From CAVVEQ01 sp963802095 (GTDB lineage Bacteria; Chloroflexota; Anaerolineae; Anaerolineales; Anaerolineaceae): a stretch of DNA of 64,000 bases. Shown here in pieces: positions 18,456 through 27,634 of the stretch. Each line of letters starts with the position of its first letter. Position 1 is the stretch's first letter. A program made the position numbers and the translations under genes. The notes below the pieces were generated by a model. It had not been told where the DNA came from, searched no databases, and saw only the letters and a program-made list of their open reading frames with translations. Where the stretch lies: positions 62,001 to 126,000 of the forward strand of contig CAWDHI010000003.1 in the NCBI GenBank assembly GCA_963802095.1, read 5' to 3'.

Positions 18456-19157
18456 TTAATTGCTTTCCGGAGCGGGCGGTGCGGTTTTTCGAATGAGGTT
18501 TATCATCCATTCCACAGCGGCTTCCGGAACCCCGGGTGTGCCTGGGAGGGCGATTGCGGCCACAAAAACGTTCGCGAAATAATCCGCCGGGCTGTTATTC
18601 CCATATAACAGGTTCCCGCCGCCAGTAAAAGCGCATTTGGGGTTGATTTCCAGACTGTCATCGATGAATCGAAACAGCGGGAACGACTTAACTTTACCTC
18701 CCATGACTCTTAATAGCTCGTCGCTGTACCCGCCTCCGATCATCGAGCCTAATCCATGCGCGCTGCGGTTATCCCAGACATGGCCCAGCTCATGGAGAAC
18801 CCATAAATCTGCTTTTGCACGGGGTTTTTTGTGCCAGGCTTGTCCGTAAAAGTTTTCCGCAAGATATACCCTGTCCCCGATCGCGTGCGACCGGTTGTGG
18901 AAAATCCTTCTCATTACAAATTGATTGCCCAGAATTGAATGATCGCAGCCGAGCGAAATCCTCACCCCTCCCAAATTTTCCCGGATCCAATCCCTGCCTC
19001 TTCTTTGTGTGAGGCGGTCGAGCCCCCTCTCCAGCTCGAGCATGGATAAGCGCACAACATCCAGGCTGGCGATATCCCAGTTGCGGGTGACAAAACAAAT
19101 GGCACTTCTTTTCTGTATCGCTGCCTGGATATCCGGGACCTCGCTTGGGTTTTTCAT
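18456..19157 (-). CDS. Putative zinc-dependent hydrolase with HExxH motif
   Basis: A 233-residue protein of no family I recognise. ATG at 19157 is chosen because it clears the upstream VOC gene (22-base gap). A HELGHVWD motif near residue 120 is the zinc-binding HExxH of gluzincin/metzincin-type peptidases. SLGCDHSILGNQF and a possible third ligand in NSPADYFANVFVAAI (Asp-Tyr-Phe-Ala, as in M-type toxins and eCIS peptidase domains) follow. No signal peptide is visible. It resembles the minimal peptidase domains sometimes fused to secreted toxins, but it stands alone here. Probably co-transcribed with the VOC gene. Confidence 0.5.
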   Translation of the reverse strand: MKNPSEVPDIQAAIQKRSAICFVTRNWDIASLDVVRLSMLELERGLDRLTQRRGRDWIRENLGGVRISLGCDHSILGNQFVMRRIFHNRSHAIGDRVYLAENFYGQAWHKKPRAKADLWVLHELGHVWDNRSAHGLGSMIGGGYSDELLRVMGGKVKSFPLFRFIDDSLEINPKCAFTGGGNLLYGNNSPADYFANVFVAAIALPGTPGVPEAAVEWMINLIRKTAPPAPESN

Positions 19158-19179
19158 TGCGACGGAATTCGAGCGCAGA

Positions 19180-19578
19180 TCAGCCCTTGTTCCAGGAGCC
19201 AATCTCGATCAGGTTGCCCTCGGGGTCGGCGACCATCGAGGAGCGCATCCCCCACGGTTCCATGCGCGGTACATACACCGGTTTCGCCCCCAGCGATAAT
19301 GCCCGCTCGTATTCTCTTTCAACATCCTCAAAGTGCGGCAGGTCAATCGCCAGTTCCAGGGTGCCGTTAATTCCGTGGGTGTAATCCGGCTGTTGATTTA
19401 TTAGGGCGGGAAGCTCCGTGCGGGCATACATCGCGAAGCGGATACCTTCGTGCTTGAATTCCGCGTAGGGGCTCTTGCCATCCCACTCCACTTCCACTCC
19501 CAGAAGAGCTTTGTAAAAATCAACCATGCGGGAAAGGTCTTTGGGAAACAAACCAATCATATCGAAGCGTAAAGACAT
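19180..19578 (-). CDS. VOC family protein
   Basis: A 132-residue single-domain VOC protein: MSLRFDMIGLFPKDLSRMVD at the start, FYKALLGVEVEWDG, and the closing SMVADPEGNLIEIGSWN with the last metal-ligand Glu in the LIEI segment. The first-strand His is replaced (DMIG), so a metal-dependent reaction is less certain than for the VOC genes near 2 kb and 7.5 kb. GGAGGAAC precedes the ATG. Followed by the HExxH gene in the same direction. Confidence 0.75.
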   Translation of the reverse strand: MSLRFDMIGLFPKDLSRMVDFYKALLGVEVEWDGKSPYAEFKHEGIRFAMYARTELPALINQQPDYTHGINGTLELAIDLPHFEDVEREYERALSLGAKPVYVPRMEPWGMRSSMVADPEGNLIEIGSWNKG

Positions 19579-19650
19579 GGTTCCTCCTTCAACGCAAACG
19601 GTTGTCCCTCCATTATTTCGTATATATATTTTAATATGGGTGGGGAATAT

Positions 19651-19980
19651 TTATATTCCGAAAAAAGAGAAAAGCAGGTTCAGGAGCAGGAGAGAAGCCA
19701 TGCCGGAAGCAATGGTAAGCAGCGGGTTGCGGCTGCGCCAGGCGACAATCACGGCAATGACCCCCGCCAGGAGCCGGGTATTGGCCAGGCTGAGATCCAG
19801 GGCGGAATTCCAGAAGAGCAGTTCCTGGAAAATAACCACCGAAAGCACCGCCGGAGGGACAAAACGAAGCGCGCGCTGCATGAGGGGCGGCATGCTTATC
19901 CGGTCCTGCAGCCAGATGAACGATAAGCGAGTGAGAAATGTGAACGCTCCTCCCAGGACCATGACCGCCCAGATGCTCAT
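19651..19980 (-). CDS. azlD: AzlD-family branched-chain amino acid exporter subunit
   Basis: A 109-residue membrane protein with four helices. It begins MSIWAVMVLGGAFTFLTRLS; the FLTR motif and the RFVPPAVLSVVIFQELL segment are characteristic of AzlD (LivH-like exporter small subunit). It overlaps the AzlC gene by 4 bases. In known systems (AzlCD, BrnFE) the two subunits export branched-chain amino acids or methionine. Confidence 0.88.
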   Translation of the reverse strand: MSIWAVMVLGGAFTFLTRLSFIWLQDRISMPPLMQRALRFVPPAVLSVVIFQELLFWNSALDLSLANTRLLAGVIAVIVAWRSRNPLLTIASGMASLLLLNLLFSFFGI

Positions 19981-20681
19981 TTCTTCCCCTCCGCCAGCAG
20001 CGCGGCTGCCACACCAACCAGCGCGGCGATGATTATCCCGGATTTATATGGAAGAGAGTAGGCAATCACAGCTGCAAATCCTGCCACCAGGGCGGCAGTG
20101 ACACCTGCCCGATCCTTCAGCGCCGGTACGATCAACGCTATGAAGGTCAGCGGAAGGGCAAAATCCAGGGACCAGCTGGTGGGGATAACCGCTCCAAGGA
20201 AAATACCCAGGGCGGTGCTGAGCTGCCAGCACGTCCACAGCCCCAGCCCGGCTCCAAAAAGGAACCAGTGCTGGTTTCCGACACTGCCTTCTTTTTCATA
20301 ATGGAGGATGGATACTGCGTAGGCTTCATCGGTAAGGAGATAAGCCAAACCAGCTTTCCAACGGAACGGCAGCCGCTGCAGGTAGGGCGCCACAGAAGCA
20401 CTGTAGAGCGCATGGCGCAGGTTGACCACAAAGATGGTGAGCACGATAACCAGCCCCGGCATGGCTTGTTGGACCAACTGGGTGGTGACGAATTGGGAGC
20501 TTCCTGCAAAAACCAGGAAGGACATGGATTGCGCCGCGGCAAGCGGGATGCCAGCCTGGAGAGCCAGCGCTCCATAGATCATCCCGAAGGGAGTGACTGC
20601 CAGGAGGATGGGAAGGATGGCTTTCAACCCGCGCCGGAATTGTCTTGCGCGGGATCCTTGCGGGAGGGTTTGCGCAGTCAT
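19977..20681 (-). CDS. azlC: AzlC-family branched-chain amino acid exporter subunit
   Basis: A 234-residue membrane protein with seven to eight helices. RRGLKAILPILLAVTPFGMI and GALALQAGIPLAAAQSMSFL, then FAGSSQFVTTQLV, NLRHALYSASVAPYL and LTDEAYAVS are the standard AzlC sequence landmarks. Paired with AzlD through a 4-base overlap. The start lies ten bases beyond the stop of the acyl-AMP ligase gene, so it shares a transcript with unrelated lipid genes. Confidence 0.9.
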   Translation of the reverse strand: MTAQTLPQGSRARQFRRGLKAILPILLAVTPFGMIYGALALQAGIPLAAAQSMSFLVFAGSSQFVTTQLVQQAMPGLVIVLTIFVVNLRHALYSASVAPYLQRLPFRWKAGLAYLLTDEAYAVSILHYEKEGSVGNQHWFLFGAGLGLWTCWQLSTALGIFLGAVIPTSWSLDFALPLTFIALIVPALKDRAGVTAALVAGFAAVIAYSLPYKSGIIIAALVGVAAALLAEGKK

Positions 20682-20691
20682 GCGGCGCTTC

Positions 20692-22371
20692 CTAAGCCTG
20701 CCCTGATTCCTTCAGGTATTTTTCCTTGTTGAGAACCCGGGCGTTCTTCCCGCTGGAGGTTTTTACCAACCAGCGCGGTCCCACCAGGTAGATCTGTCGA
20801 AGCGCCACCGCCGAACCGCGGGTTACCGCCGCGCGAATCTCGTCACTGATGCGTAAGCGTTCAGCCAGGTCTTCTGTTTCAACCTCGGCGACCATCACCA
20901 CGTCTTCCGTGCCGGAGGATTCGTTGAAGATCCCAAAAGCGGAAACCCTGCCGGGGTGCACCCCTCTTACCGTCATGGCCAGCTCTTCCAGGTCCATGGG
21001 GTAAACGTTCTTTCCCCCCACGATGATCAGTTCCTTCTTGCGACCGCAAACATAGACCTCTCCGTCCACCATGTAGCCATAATCCCCGGTGAAATACCAT
21101 CCATCGCGGATCGCCTTGGTAGTGACATCGGGGCGATTGTAATATTCGTTGAGCATGCAATCACTGCGCAGGGCGAGTTCGGCAATGACCCGCTCCTCCA
21201 CCTCGGTCCCTGCTTCGTCGACCACCTTCACCTCGGTGCCCTCTATCGGCAATCCGGCGGAAGGCATTTTAATTGAAGGGTACCCTTCCCGGGCTGGCTC
21301 GGCTCTCCAGGCAGTCTGCATCACCTCGCGGTCGATCTCATCCACCGTAACGGGGGTTTTAATCCCTCCCTGGGTGACAGCGAAGACATTTTCAGCCATC
21401 GCGTAACAGGTGCACAAGGCGGCTTTCTTCAATCCGAATGACTTGAACCGTTCGTAAAAAGCCTCGTGTGATTCGTGACGCATTGGCTCGGAGCAATTGG
21501 AGATCGCGCGCCAGCTGGAAAGATCCACCCCCTCCAGGTCGCGGTCTCGTACCTTTTGTGCACAGAAGTTATAGGCGAAATTGGGAAGCCAGGAAAGCGT
21601 TCCCTTATATTTCGAGACGGCTTGCATCAGTTTGTGGGGTGCGCGCACCCATTCGAATGGAGAGAGCAGCACCAACGGCACGCCAAGCAGGATGGGCATC
21701 AGGAAGCATGCGATCAGGCCCATGTCATGGTAAAGCGGAAGCCAGCTAACGATCACATCCTTATCATCCATCGCCAGCTCTTTGCGGTAATGCGCCAGCT
21801 GGTTGTGTACCGCCAGGTGAGAGAGCGCCACTCCTTTTTGAAGGCCGGTGGTCCCGGAGGAATGCTGCAGTAGGACGATATCTGTTTCAGCTCGCTGGCA
21901 ACCACCCATTTTTTCAAAATCGGGTTCCCGCGGGGGTAAGGCTTCGTCCGCGAAGATCACAGCCCGTATGGAGGTATCCGGACCGGCAACAGCGCCAGCT
22001 TCGCCCTCAAATTCCCGGTACGTAAAGACAGCCTGCGGACGGGTGACGGAAACCAGGGCGGCCAGGTCGCTGCGGTACCGCTCGGGGAGCAGTTTTTCCG
22101 TCAGGAAAGGCATGATGGAAGGAGTCGCTCCGCGCAGGATGCAACCGAAATAGGCGTAGATCAATTCGAAGCTGTGATGGAAGATCAGGATGACCACTTC
22201 CCCCGGTTGCACCCCCCTCTCCTCCAGCGTGGCTGCATACCCTGCCGCCCCGCGCAGGAGGTCCCGGTAGGTAAGGGTAGTATCCTCTCTACCGGTCAGG
22301 AGAACCTGGATGGCAACCCGGTCCGGGTTGGTATGATACCGCTCGCGAAGCGAATCGCAGAAAGTGGCCAT
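20692..22371 (-). CDS. Fatty acyl-AMP ligase (FAAL-like AMP-dependent synthetase)
   Basis: A 559-residue adenylate-forming enzyme. Core motif A3 is LLQHSSGTTGLQKGVALSHL near residue 172. SWLPLYHDMGLIACFLMPIL is the WLPxYHDMGLI signature typical of fatty acyl-AMP ligases that load an acyl carrier protein rather than CoA. The A7/A8 region is DGWYFTGDYGYMVDGEVYVC followed by GRKKELIIVGGKNVYPMDLE, and the C-terminal catalytic Lys is in VKTSSGKNAR. An acyl carrier protein gene lies 0.8 kb upstream, the natural partner. DedA lies between. No polyketide or peptide synthase module is nearby, so the final product is unknown. Confidence 0.85.
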   Translation of the reverse strand: MATFCDSLRERYHTNPDRVAIQVLLTGREDTTLTYRDLLRGAAGYAATLEERGVQPGEVVILIFHHSFELIYAYFGCILRGATPSIMPFLTEKLLPERYRSDLAALVSVTRPQAVFTYREFEGEAGAVAGPDTSIRAVIFADEALPPREPDFEKMGGCQRAETDIVLLQHSSGTTGLQKGVALSHLAVHNQLAHYRKELAMDDKDVIVSWLPLYHDMGLIACFLMPILLGVPLVLLSPFEWVRAPHKLMQAVSKYKGTLSWLPNFAYNFCAQKVRDRDLEGVDLSSWRAISNCSEPMRHESHEAFYERFKSFGLKKAALCTCYAMAENVFAVTQGGIKTPVTVDEIDREVMQTAWRAEPAREGYPSIKMPSAGLPIEGTEVKVVDEAGTEVEERVIAELALRSDCMLNEYYNRPDVTTKAIRDGWYFTGDYGYMVDGEVYVCGRKKELIIVGGKNVYPMDLEELAMTVRGVHPGRVSAFGIFNESSGTEDVVMVAEVETEDLAERLRISDEIRAAVTRGSAVALRQIYLVGPRWLVKTSSGKNARVLNKEKYLKESGQA

Positions 22372-22380
22372 TAGGGTGTG

Positions 22381-23064
22381 TTATTCAGGTTTGGGTTTCT
22401 CGGGCTGAGCTGGCTCTTTATCCTTATTTCGGCGAGCTTGAACAGCCTCAAAGACAACCGGAACGAACGAGATCACGATGATGGCAATGATCACGAAGGA
22501 AAAATTATCCTGGACAAACTTTAGGTTTCCGAAAAAATATCCTCCAAATAGAAAAAGTGCCGTCCAGGTGATCCCGCCCAGAACGTTATAACTGAAAAAT
22601 TTTCCGTAGGACATTTCACCTACGCCGGCAACGAAAGGCGCGAAGGTGCGGATGATTGGGATGAAGCGAGCCAGGAAGATGGTGATACCGCCATGTTTTT
22701 CATAAAAGTTATGCGTGCGATCAATATATTCCCTTTTTATGAAGCGGATATCTTCCGTGTAAACCCGTTTTCCGATTGCGTGGCCGATCGCGTAATTTAC
22801 CGAATCCCCCAGGACTGCGGCAAAGGCAAGAGAGATAAAAAGAACAAAAATGTTGAGCGGTGAATTTGGAAGCGCGGCAAGCGAACCGGCAGCGAAAAGA
22901 AGCGAGTCGCCTGGAAGGAAGGGAAAGATCACCAAGCCGGTTTCAATAAAAATTACCGCGAAGAGAACAAGGTAGGTGGCCAGGGCTCCAACCTCATTGA
23001 GGAGGGCAACCAGGTGTTTATCCAGGTGGAGCACAAGGTCGATAAAATAGGAAATCAGATCCAT
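22381..23064 (-). CDS. DedA-family membrane protein
   Basis: A 227-residue inner-membrane protein of the DedA/SNARE-associated (VTT) family. Landmarks are VIFIETGLVIFPFLPGDSLL (the ExGxxxPxxPG motif with the critical acidic residue), GDSVNYAIGHAIGKRVY, FYEKHGGITIFLARFIPIIR and TFAPFVAGVGEM (paired Arg and Pro residues required for function), and a C-terminal charged tail. DedA proteins act in lipid scrambling and recycling of undecaprenyl phosphate. Ten bases separate it from the acyl-AMP ligase gene; a terminator separates it from the acyl carrier protein gene. Confidence 0.92.
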   Translation of the reverse strand: MDLISYFIDLVLHLDKHLVALLNEVGALATYLVLFAVIFIETGLVIFPFLPGDSLLFAAGSLAALPNSPLNIFVLFISLAFAAVLGDSVNYAIGHAIGKRVYTEDIRFIKREYIDRTHNFYEKHGGITIFLARFIPIIRTFAPFVAGVGEMSYGKFFSYNVLGGITWTALFLFGGYFFGNLKFVQDNFSFVIIAIIVISFVPVVFEAVQARRNKDKEPAQPEKPKPE

Positions 23065-23093
23065 TGTTGGTCCTTATATTTTTCGTTTATATA

Positions 23094-23122
23094 CAAAAAA
23101 CCGGCTGCATTTCTGCAGCCGT
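23094..23122 (-). terminator. Rho-independent terminator after the acyl carrier protein gene
   Basis: CGGCTGCA (23102-23109) and TGCAGCCG (23114-23121) with a 4-base loop. On the minus strand the stem is followed by a run of six T (plus-strand A at 23095-23100). Confidence 0.8.
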
Positions 23123-23147
23123 TAAATTTTACCATGCATGGAGACTA

Positions 23148-23402
23148 TTAGCCTTTTTCTTTTCGTTGGGCGATCAACCGGGCAAGCTGATTTAAAGTGT
23201 CGAATGTTTCCGCATTCAGCTCGGTATCTTCAATACGCACGCCAAAATCGTCTTCCACCAGGAGCGCCAGGTCCACCAGGCTGAAGGAGTCGATCAGCCC
23301 GCTGGAGATAAGCGGCTGGTCGGCGTCGATCACCCTCGCGGGCTGCTTGAGTATCTTATCAGCGATCAGCGATCCTATTTGTGCGGCGAGGTCTTCGGTC
23401 AT
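23148..23402 (-). CDS. Acyl carrier protein
   Basis: An 84-residue carrier protein; ATG at 23402 has GGGGAAG just upstream, an in-frame ATG at 23429 would add nine residues. The phosphopantetheine attachment Ser is in GLIDSFSLVDL, near residue 39; the following EDDFGVRIEDTEL is the acidic helix II-III region. The usual ACP motif is DSL, here DSF, which points to a specialised carrier rather than the main fatty-acid ACP. Same strand as the fatty acyl-AMP ligase 0.8 kb downstream, which probably charges it. No carrier-protein synthase partner is in the window. Confidence 0.85.
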   Translation of the reverse strand: MTEDLAAQIGSLIADKILKQPARVIDADQPLISSGLIDSFSLVDLALLVEDDFGVRIEDTELNAETFDTLNQLARLIAQRKEKG

Positions 23403-23494
23403 TTCTTCCCCAACATCAATGATTTTCAATATTATAATGATTAATAAATATTAAGTATTTAAATTTTTTTATACTTCTGATTTGATTGGGGAAC

Positions 23495-25705
23495 TTATTT
23501 TTCTACAGGTTTGGGATCCAGCCTCCCAAGTATGCCTAATCCTGCCATCGGCAGGCTAATAACCAGAATGGTAAGCAGGATTTGCACCTGAGGCCAGGAT
23601 ACATCGTAATAGAATAGCGGTGTCATATCAATACCCGCCTGGAGCAATGCCAGGTGAAGAAGCCAGGTTAAAGAAATTGCCAGAAACACGAAAGGCGCCG
23701 CGATCAACATCCTGATCCCCGCCTTCCTTGCCAGACCGGCGAGGGAAAAGCCGAGTGCCACCATCAGGCAACCGGCGGTAAGGAGCAGCCCTGTAGGTAC
23801 AATTTCGTTCAAGAGAACATCGTAGATAAAGACCGCTGCGTTCAGGAGGAATGTTCCCAGTAAAACCCCAGCAAGAACACGGAGAGCTTTTTTACCTTCC
23901 GGGAACCGCTCCACGGTAACCCTGGAGACCAGGATACCCAGTCCGAAAAGCAGTCCAAAAATCCCTCCGCGCTCCAGCGAGTTGAGGATCCGCAGAGTAT
24001 CCATGAATTGCGGCAGTCGGTAGGTGATAAAAACCTGCATCCCGGTTGTCAGCGCCACCCCCAGGACGATCCACCCATAAGCCTGCAGCAACCGGTCTGG
24101 TCGCTCGCCCAGCCTTGCGATCACCCAGGAAAAGAATATCCGGAGTCTTACCCCCCGCGGGATACTTCCTGGCAGGCTCCCCGCTTCCTGCTGGACGATG
24201 CTGAGGGCAGTGTTACGCCTCCCAGCGCGGGATGCCTCCAGCTCCCGGACAGCGAGCGTGGAGCGAATGCGCCCGATGGTACGGGCAGCCTGGTCTCCTG
24301 CCGGTGGGCGGGTGAGAGCAAGCGCCGCCAGCAGTTTATCAGAAGCCGGTCCAAGGGCTGTTTTCCTCCAGGTTTTCGCCGCGGGTACGGATTTTTCCAG
24401 GATCGTGAGAACATCGGCCGTCGTGCTGTCATCTCCGCTGTTGCGGGCGATCTCCAAGAACAGTGAAGCGTCCTGATCGGTTGAAGCTGCGGGGACAACA
24501 TGGCCTCCAGGACCTGCGGCCAGGTGCCGGACTACGCGCCTGCCAACAGCCAGGTTCTTACGCCTGAGGAGTCCCAGGGATATTTCCAAACGGTCGCTGG
24601 GGTCTGAAACCACCGACCACCAGTAAGCGTCATCATATCCAAGATAGAGGGCGTTCTGAAGCATGAATGCTGCCAGCCTTTGGGACTGCAGGTTGCCGCT
24701 CTTTCTCGTTTCCAGGTCCACAAAGGAGTAACTGGTCAGGGAAAGGCATGCCCCTTCCTCTCCAGGGCTCCAGTTTTTCAGGCAGCTCTCCAGCAGATTT
24801 GCAGCATCCTCCACCGGGGTGTAGCCCGGGGAGGAGGGAGAGGGTTGCCTGGGGACCAGGAGCCCAAATGTGGCGAACAGTCTTTCCATACAAAGCGACG
24901 CCGACTCATATCGGGCGGTTGGATCGGCCGATGTCATCACTTTCAGCACCTGCCAGACCCCGGGCGGGACGCCCGGATTGACTTCTGCTGGGTTCGGAAT
25001 CACCTCTTCGGAAAACAACTGCTGCAATCCCAACGCTTTTGTCCCTCCCCAGGGTAGCTGCCCGGTGAACATCTCGTATATCATCACCCCAAAGCTGAAA
25101 ATATCTGATTTCTTGGTAAGCTGCCGCAGGGAGTGCTGCTCAGGCGGGGAATACGGTGGTGTGCCGTGACCGGTATGCATCGCCTGGGTGGTATCCATAA
25201 CGTTGCGCGCCAGTCCAAAATCGGCCACAAAGATCTCTCCCCTGGAATCCATTAGGGCGTTCGAGGGTTTCAGATCGCGGTGGATCACGCCCTTGCTGTG
25301 CAGGTAGTCCAATACCGAGGCGACTTTCGCGCAGTATTCCAGGGATTCCGTCAGGTCGAGCGTTTTGGCAACTATACGGTCCTGGAGGGATCCACCGGAT
25401 AGGTATGGAGAAACCACGTAGCGGTATGGAGTATCAGAACCAAAATCGTAGAGTGGCAGAATGTGGGGGTGGGTGAGCAAAACGAGCTGACTGGCCTGGC
25501 GCTCGAACTGCGCATCGCTTTCCATCTTTTGATCAGGCGCGTCGGCGCGGGTGAATTTTACCGCGACGATGCGCTGATTTTTATGGTCAATGGCGGACCA
25601 GACGAACCCCTGCCCGCCAAACCCGATCTGCTCAAGGAGCTGGAAATGGAGAAAATGACTTCCAGGAGATAAATTTTTTGGTATGTCGGGTTGAAATGCG
25701 GCCAT
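23495..25705 (-). CDS. Ser/Thr protein kinase with C-terminal membrane domain
   Basis: A 736-residue protein. The N-terminal PASTA-less Hanks kinase domain (residues about 20-285) has the glycine loop GFGGQGFVWSA, VAVKF (ATP-binding Lys), the catalytic loop HRDLKPSN near residue 142, DFG near 160 and the activation segment GTPPYSPPE. A helical region of about 200 residues follows, then seven or eight membrane helices after residue 515. Unusually the kinase is N-terminal and the membrane part is a multi-helix C-terminal block. It is the last gene of a run FHA - FecR-like - kinase, in which the FHA protein is the obvious phospho-Thr-binding partner. Confidence 0.9.
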   Translation of the reverse strand: MAAFQPDIPKNLSPGSHFLHFQLLEQIGFGGQGFVWSAIDHKNQRIVAVKFTRADAPDQKMESDAQFERQASQLVLLTHPHILPLYDFGSDTPYRYVVSPYLSGGSLQDRIVAKTLDLTESLEYCAKVASVLDYLHSKGVIHRDLKPSNALMDSRGEIFVADFGLARNVMDTTQAMHTGHGTPPYSPPEQHSLRQLTKKSDIFSFGVMIYEMFTGQLPWGGTKALGLQQLFSEEVIPNPAEVNPGVPPGVWQVLKVMTSADPTARYESASLCMERLFATFGLLVPRQPSPSSPGYTPVEDAANLLESCLKNWSPGEEGACLSLTSYSFVDLETRKSGNLQSQRLAAFMLQNALYLGYDDAYWWSVVSDPSDRLEISLGLLRRKNLAVGRRVVRHLAAGPGGHVVPAASTDQDASLFLEIARNSGDDSTTADVLTILEKSVPAAKTWRKTALGPASDKLLAALALTRPPAGDQAARTIGRIRSTLAVRELEASRAGRRNTALSIVQQEAGSLPGSIPRGVRLRIFFSWVIARLGERPDRLLQAYGWIVLGVALTTGMQVFITYRLPQFMDTLRILNSLERGGIFGLLFGLGILVSRVTVERFPEGKKALRVLAGVLLGTFLLNAAVFIYDVLLNEIVPTGLLLTAGCLMVALGFSLAGLARKAGIRMLIAAPFVFLAISLTWLLHLALLQAGIDMTPLFYYDVSWPQVQILLTILVISLPMAGLGILGRLDPKPVEK

Positions 25706-25739
25706 GTTATTCAGATTTTAGACAATTACATAGGGAAGC

Positions 25740-27554
25740 CTAGGGTATGGACGATTCAATATAACAGTTCGCGGTCCCACCAAAAGTCACTTTAATGCTA
25801 TTGCTACCTGTCATTGGGTCTGGATCAAAATCGATTTCCAGCCATTCGTTGCCACCAGCGCTGATTGTTCGCGGTCCATTTCCAGAATCCCAAGTCCACT
25901 CTCCCCCAGATTCAGTAAATTCGCTTGGCGGGTTTGGATCTGTCCATCCGCCCGAGGAATCATGTATTGGATTCAGATCCAATAAAATATAATCGAGAAC
26001 TATTCCGCCAGGATTATTCCAGTTCACAAACAAATCAGTGATTCGTATTGCAGACCCAAAATTATTCCTTATCCTAGCCCTTAATCTATCTTCCTCACCG
26101 CCTGTGCCAAATTGAAGTGGTTGAGAAAAGAAAATCGTTCCCGGGCAGGGTACCGGCCCGGAGGGGGTTTCAGTTGCGGTTGGCGTCGCAGTGTTGGGAG
26201 GCGTCTCGGTGATGGTCGGCGTGGCGGAGGCGGTCGGCGTGGCTGTGGCGGTTGGCGTGGCGGAGGCGGTCGGCGTGGCGGTGGTGGTTGGCGTGGCGGT
26301 TCGAGTTCGCGTAAATGTGGGAACCGGCGTGCGGGTTCTCGTATTTGTTGCAGCCGGTGAGCCGGTTATCCCGGCTGTCGCGAGGGTCCTGGTTCGGGTT
26401 GGGATCCGGGTCACAGTAGAAGTACCGGTGCGGGTGCGGGTCACGGTCGGCGTAAATGTGATGGTCACCGTGGACGAGGGGATGAGGGTGGGAAAACCGG
26501 TCGGGACAGCGGTCGTTGGAATGGGCTTGAATGTATTGGTCGCTACCGGAGAAGATGTGGGGGGTGGGGTAGATCCCGCCCCGCTCCCGGCCTGATCGAT
26601 AAACGAGTTGAGCAAACCCTGCATGGCAATAAAGATGCGCTCCTGCTGGGAGCAGAAACTGCCCGTCATGGTGCAGGCAAGGGAAAGCTCCTCCGGGGAG
26701 AGTGCTTGTGGGGCGGAAGGCGGGCTGACAGCAGTGGTCCCCTCCGGGCCTCCAAGCTGCAGGCTGGTCTTCTGCCCGGCGGCGATCGTCTGGCTGTCCC
26801 CGTTCGCCGCAACGCTCGCGGCTCCTTTGAGAATGCTGATATCCATGGAACCGTTTTTTGTTGCCTTCAGGCTGGCGTCACCCATCAGGATGATCTCGGT
26901 GCCGTTGGCGGTGAAGGTCACCCCTGCGCCATCCGGCATGGAGATAACCACGCCATCAAATGGCACCTGGTCGCATTCGATCTGTCCCAGGGTGCTGGTG
27001 AAATAGAAGGATTCCAGGTTTCCCGATGAGCCTTCCAGGGTGGTGTTTCCAAATACGACCATCGAAACTGTCTGGCCGGGCAGTGAGCGCGGCAGGTTGG
27101 CGATCACCTTGAATACCGCCACGCCCCATTCATTTCTATCCACGCTCATCGGGGATGCCGCCAAGCGAAGCAGGTCGCTGACTTCGATCTTATCTCCCCG
27201 GTCTGAAAAGGATTCCTGCGGTCCCTGGCTCAATTCCGCCGTCAGGGTATTGTTGCCGTAACACACCTGGTTTGCCCCAAGCCCTTCGCAGGAATCACCC
27301 GAAGCCTGCAAGGCGCGATCGATCAATTCCTGGCAGGCTGCGCGCCTGGCAGCATCCTGCCCTCCGCCAATTGCAGCGTATGGGCTGAGAATAACCCAAG
27401 CCCGGAAAAGGGAAAAAGCGAATACCAGGCAACAAACCGTGACAAGGAGAAGGATCGTGACAATAACCCCGGTGCGTGCTCCTTTTCCTGCAACGGATGA
27501 ACTTTCTTCCTTGAAAGTACTGCTGAATTCATCCGGGGGAAGGGCGCTTTGCAT
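25740..27554 (-). CDS. FecR-like membrane-anchored surface protein with Thr/Pro stalk
   Basis: A 604-residue protein. One membrane helix lies near residues 26-52 (TGVIVTILLLVTVCCLVFAF). The extracytoplasmic part holds a FecR-type beta region near residues 200-260 (GAGVTFTANGTEIILMGDAS and SVAANGDSQTIAAGQKTSLQ). A low-complexity stalk of Thr/Pro/Ala/Arg repeats follows (about 340-455), and then a C-terminal beta domain (about 465-604) with EWTWDSGNGPRTISAGGNEW. The repeats are DNA-level repetitive between 26165 and 26470. It lies between an FHA gene and a Ser/Thr kinase gene; it could be the sensor of that pathway. Confidence 0.7.
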   Translation of the reverse strand: MQSALPPDEFSSTFKEESSSVAGKGARTGVIVTILLLVTVCCLVFAFSLFRAWVILSPYAAIGGGQDAARRAACQELIDRALQASGDSCEGLGANQVCYGNNTLTAELSQGPQESFSDRGDKIEVSDLLRLAASPMSVDRNEWGVAVFKVIANLPRSLPGQTVSMVVFGNTTLEGSSGNLESFYFTSTLGQIECDQVPFDGVVISMPDGAGVTFTANGTEIILMGDASLKATKNGSMDISILKGAASVAANGDSQTIAAGQKTSLQLGGPEGTTAVSPPSAPQALSPEELSLACTMTGSFCSQQERIFIAMQGLLNSFIDQAGSGAGSTPPPTSSPVATNTFKPIPTTAVPTGFPTLIPSSTVTITFTPTVTRTRTGTSTVTRIPTRTRTLATAGITGSPAATNTRTRTPVPTFTRTRTATPTTTATPTASATPTATATPTASATPTITETPPNTATPTATETPSGPVPCPGTIFFSQPLQFGTGGEEDRLRARIRNNFGSAIRITDLFVNWNNPGGIVLDYILLDLNPIHDSSGGWTDPNPPSEFTESGGEWTWDSGNGPRTISAGGNEWLEIDFDPDPMTGSNSIKVTFGGTANCYIESSIP

Positions 27555-27634
27555 TGTTTTTTACCTGATAATGAACAACCGGTTGGAGTCTTGCCCAGGC
27601 CACAACCACCCGCATCCCTGCCGGCAAAGCGGTT

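Noticed and set aside
26165..26470. A repeat array that looked like a CRISPR or satellite at DNA level.
   Set aside because: It is the coding repeat of the Thr/Pro/Ala/Arg stalk of the FecR-like protein; units are irregular and in frame, with no spacers.
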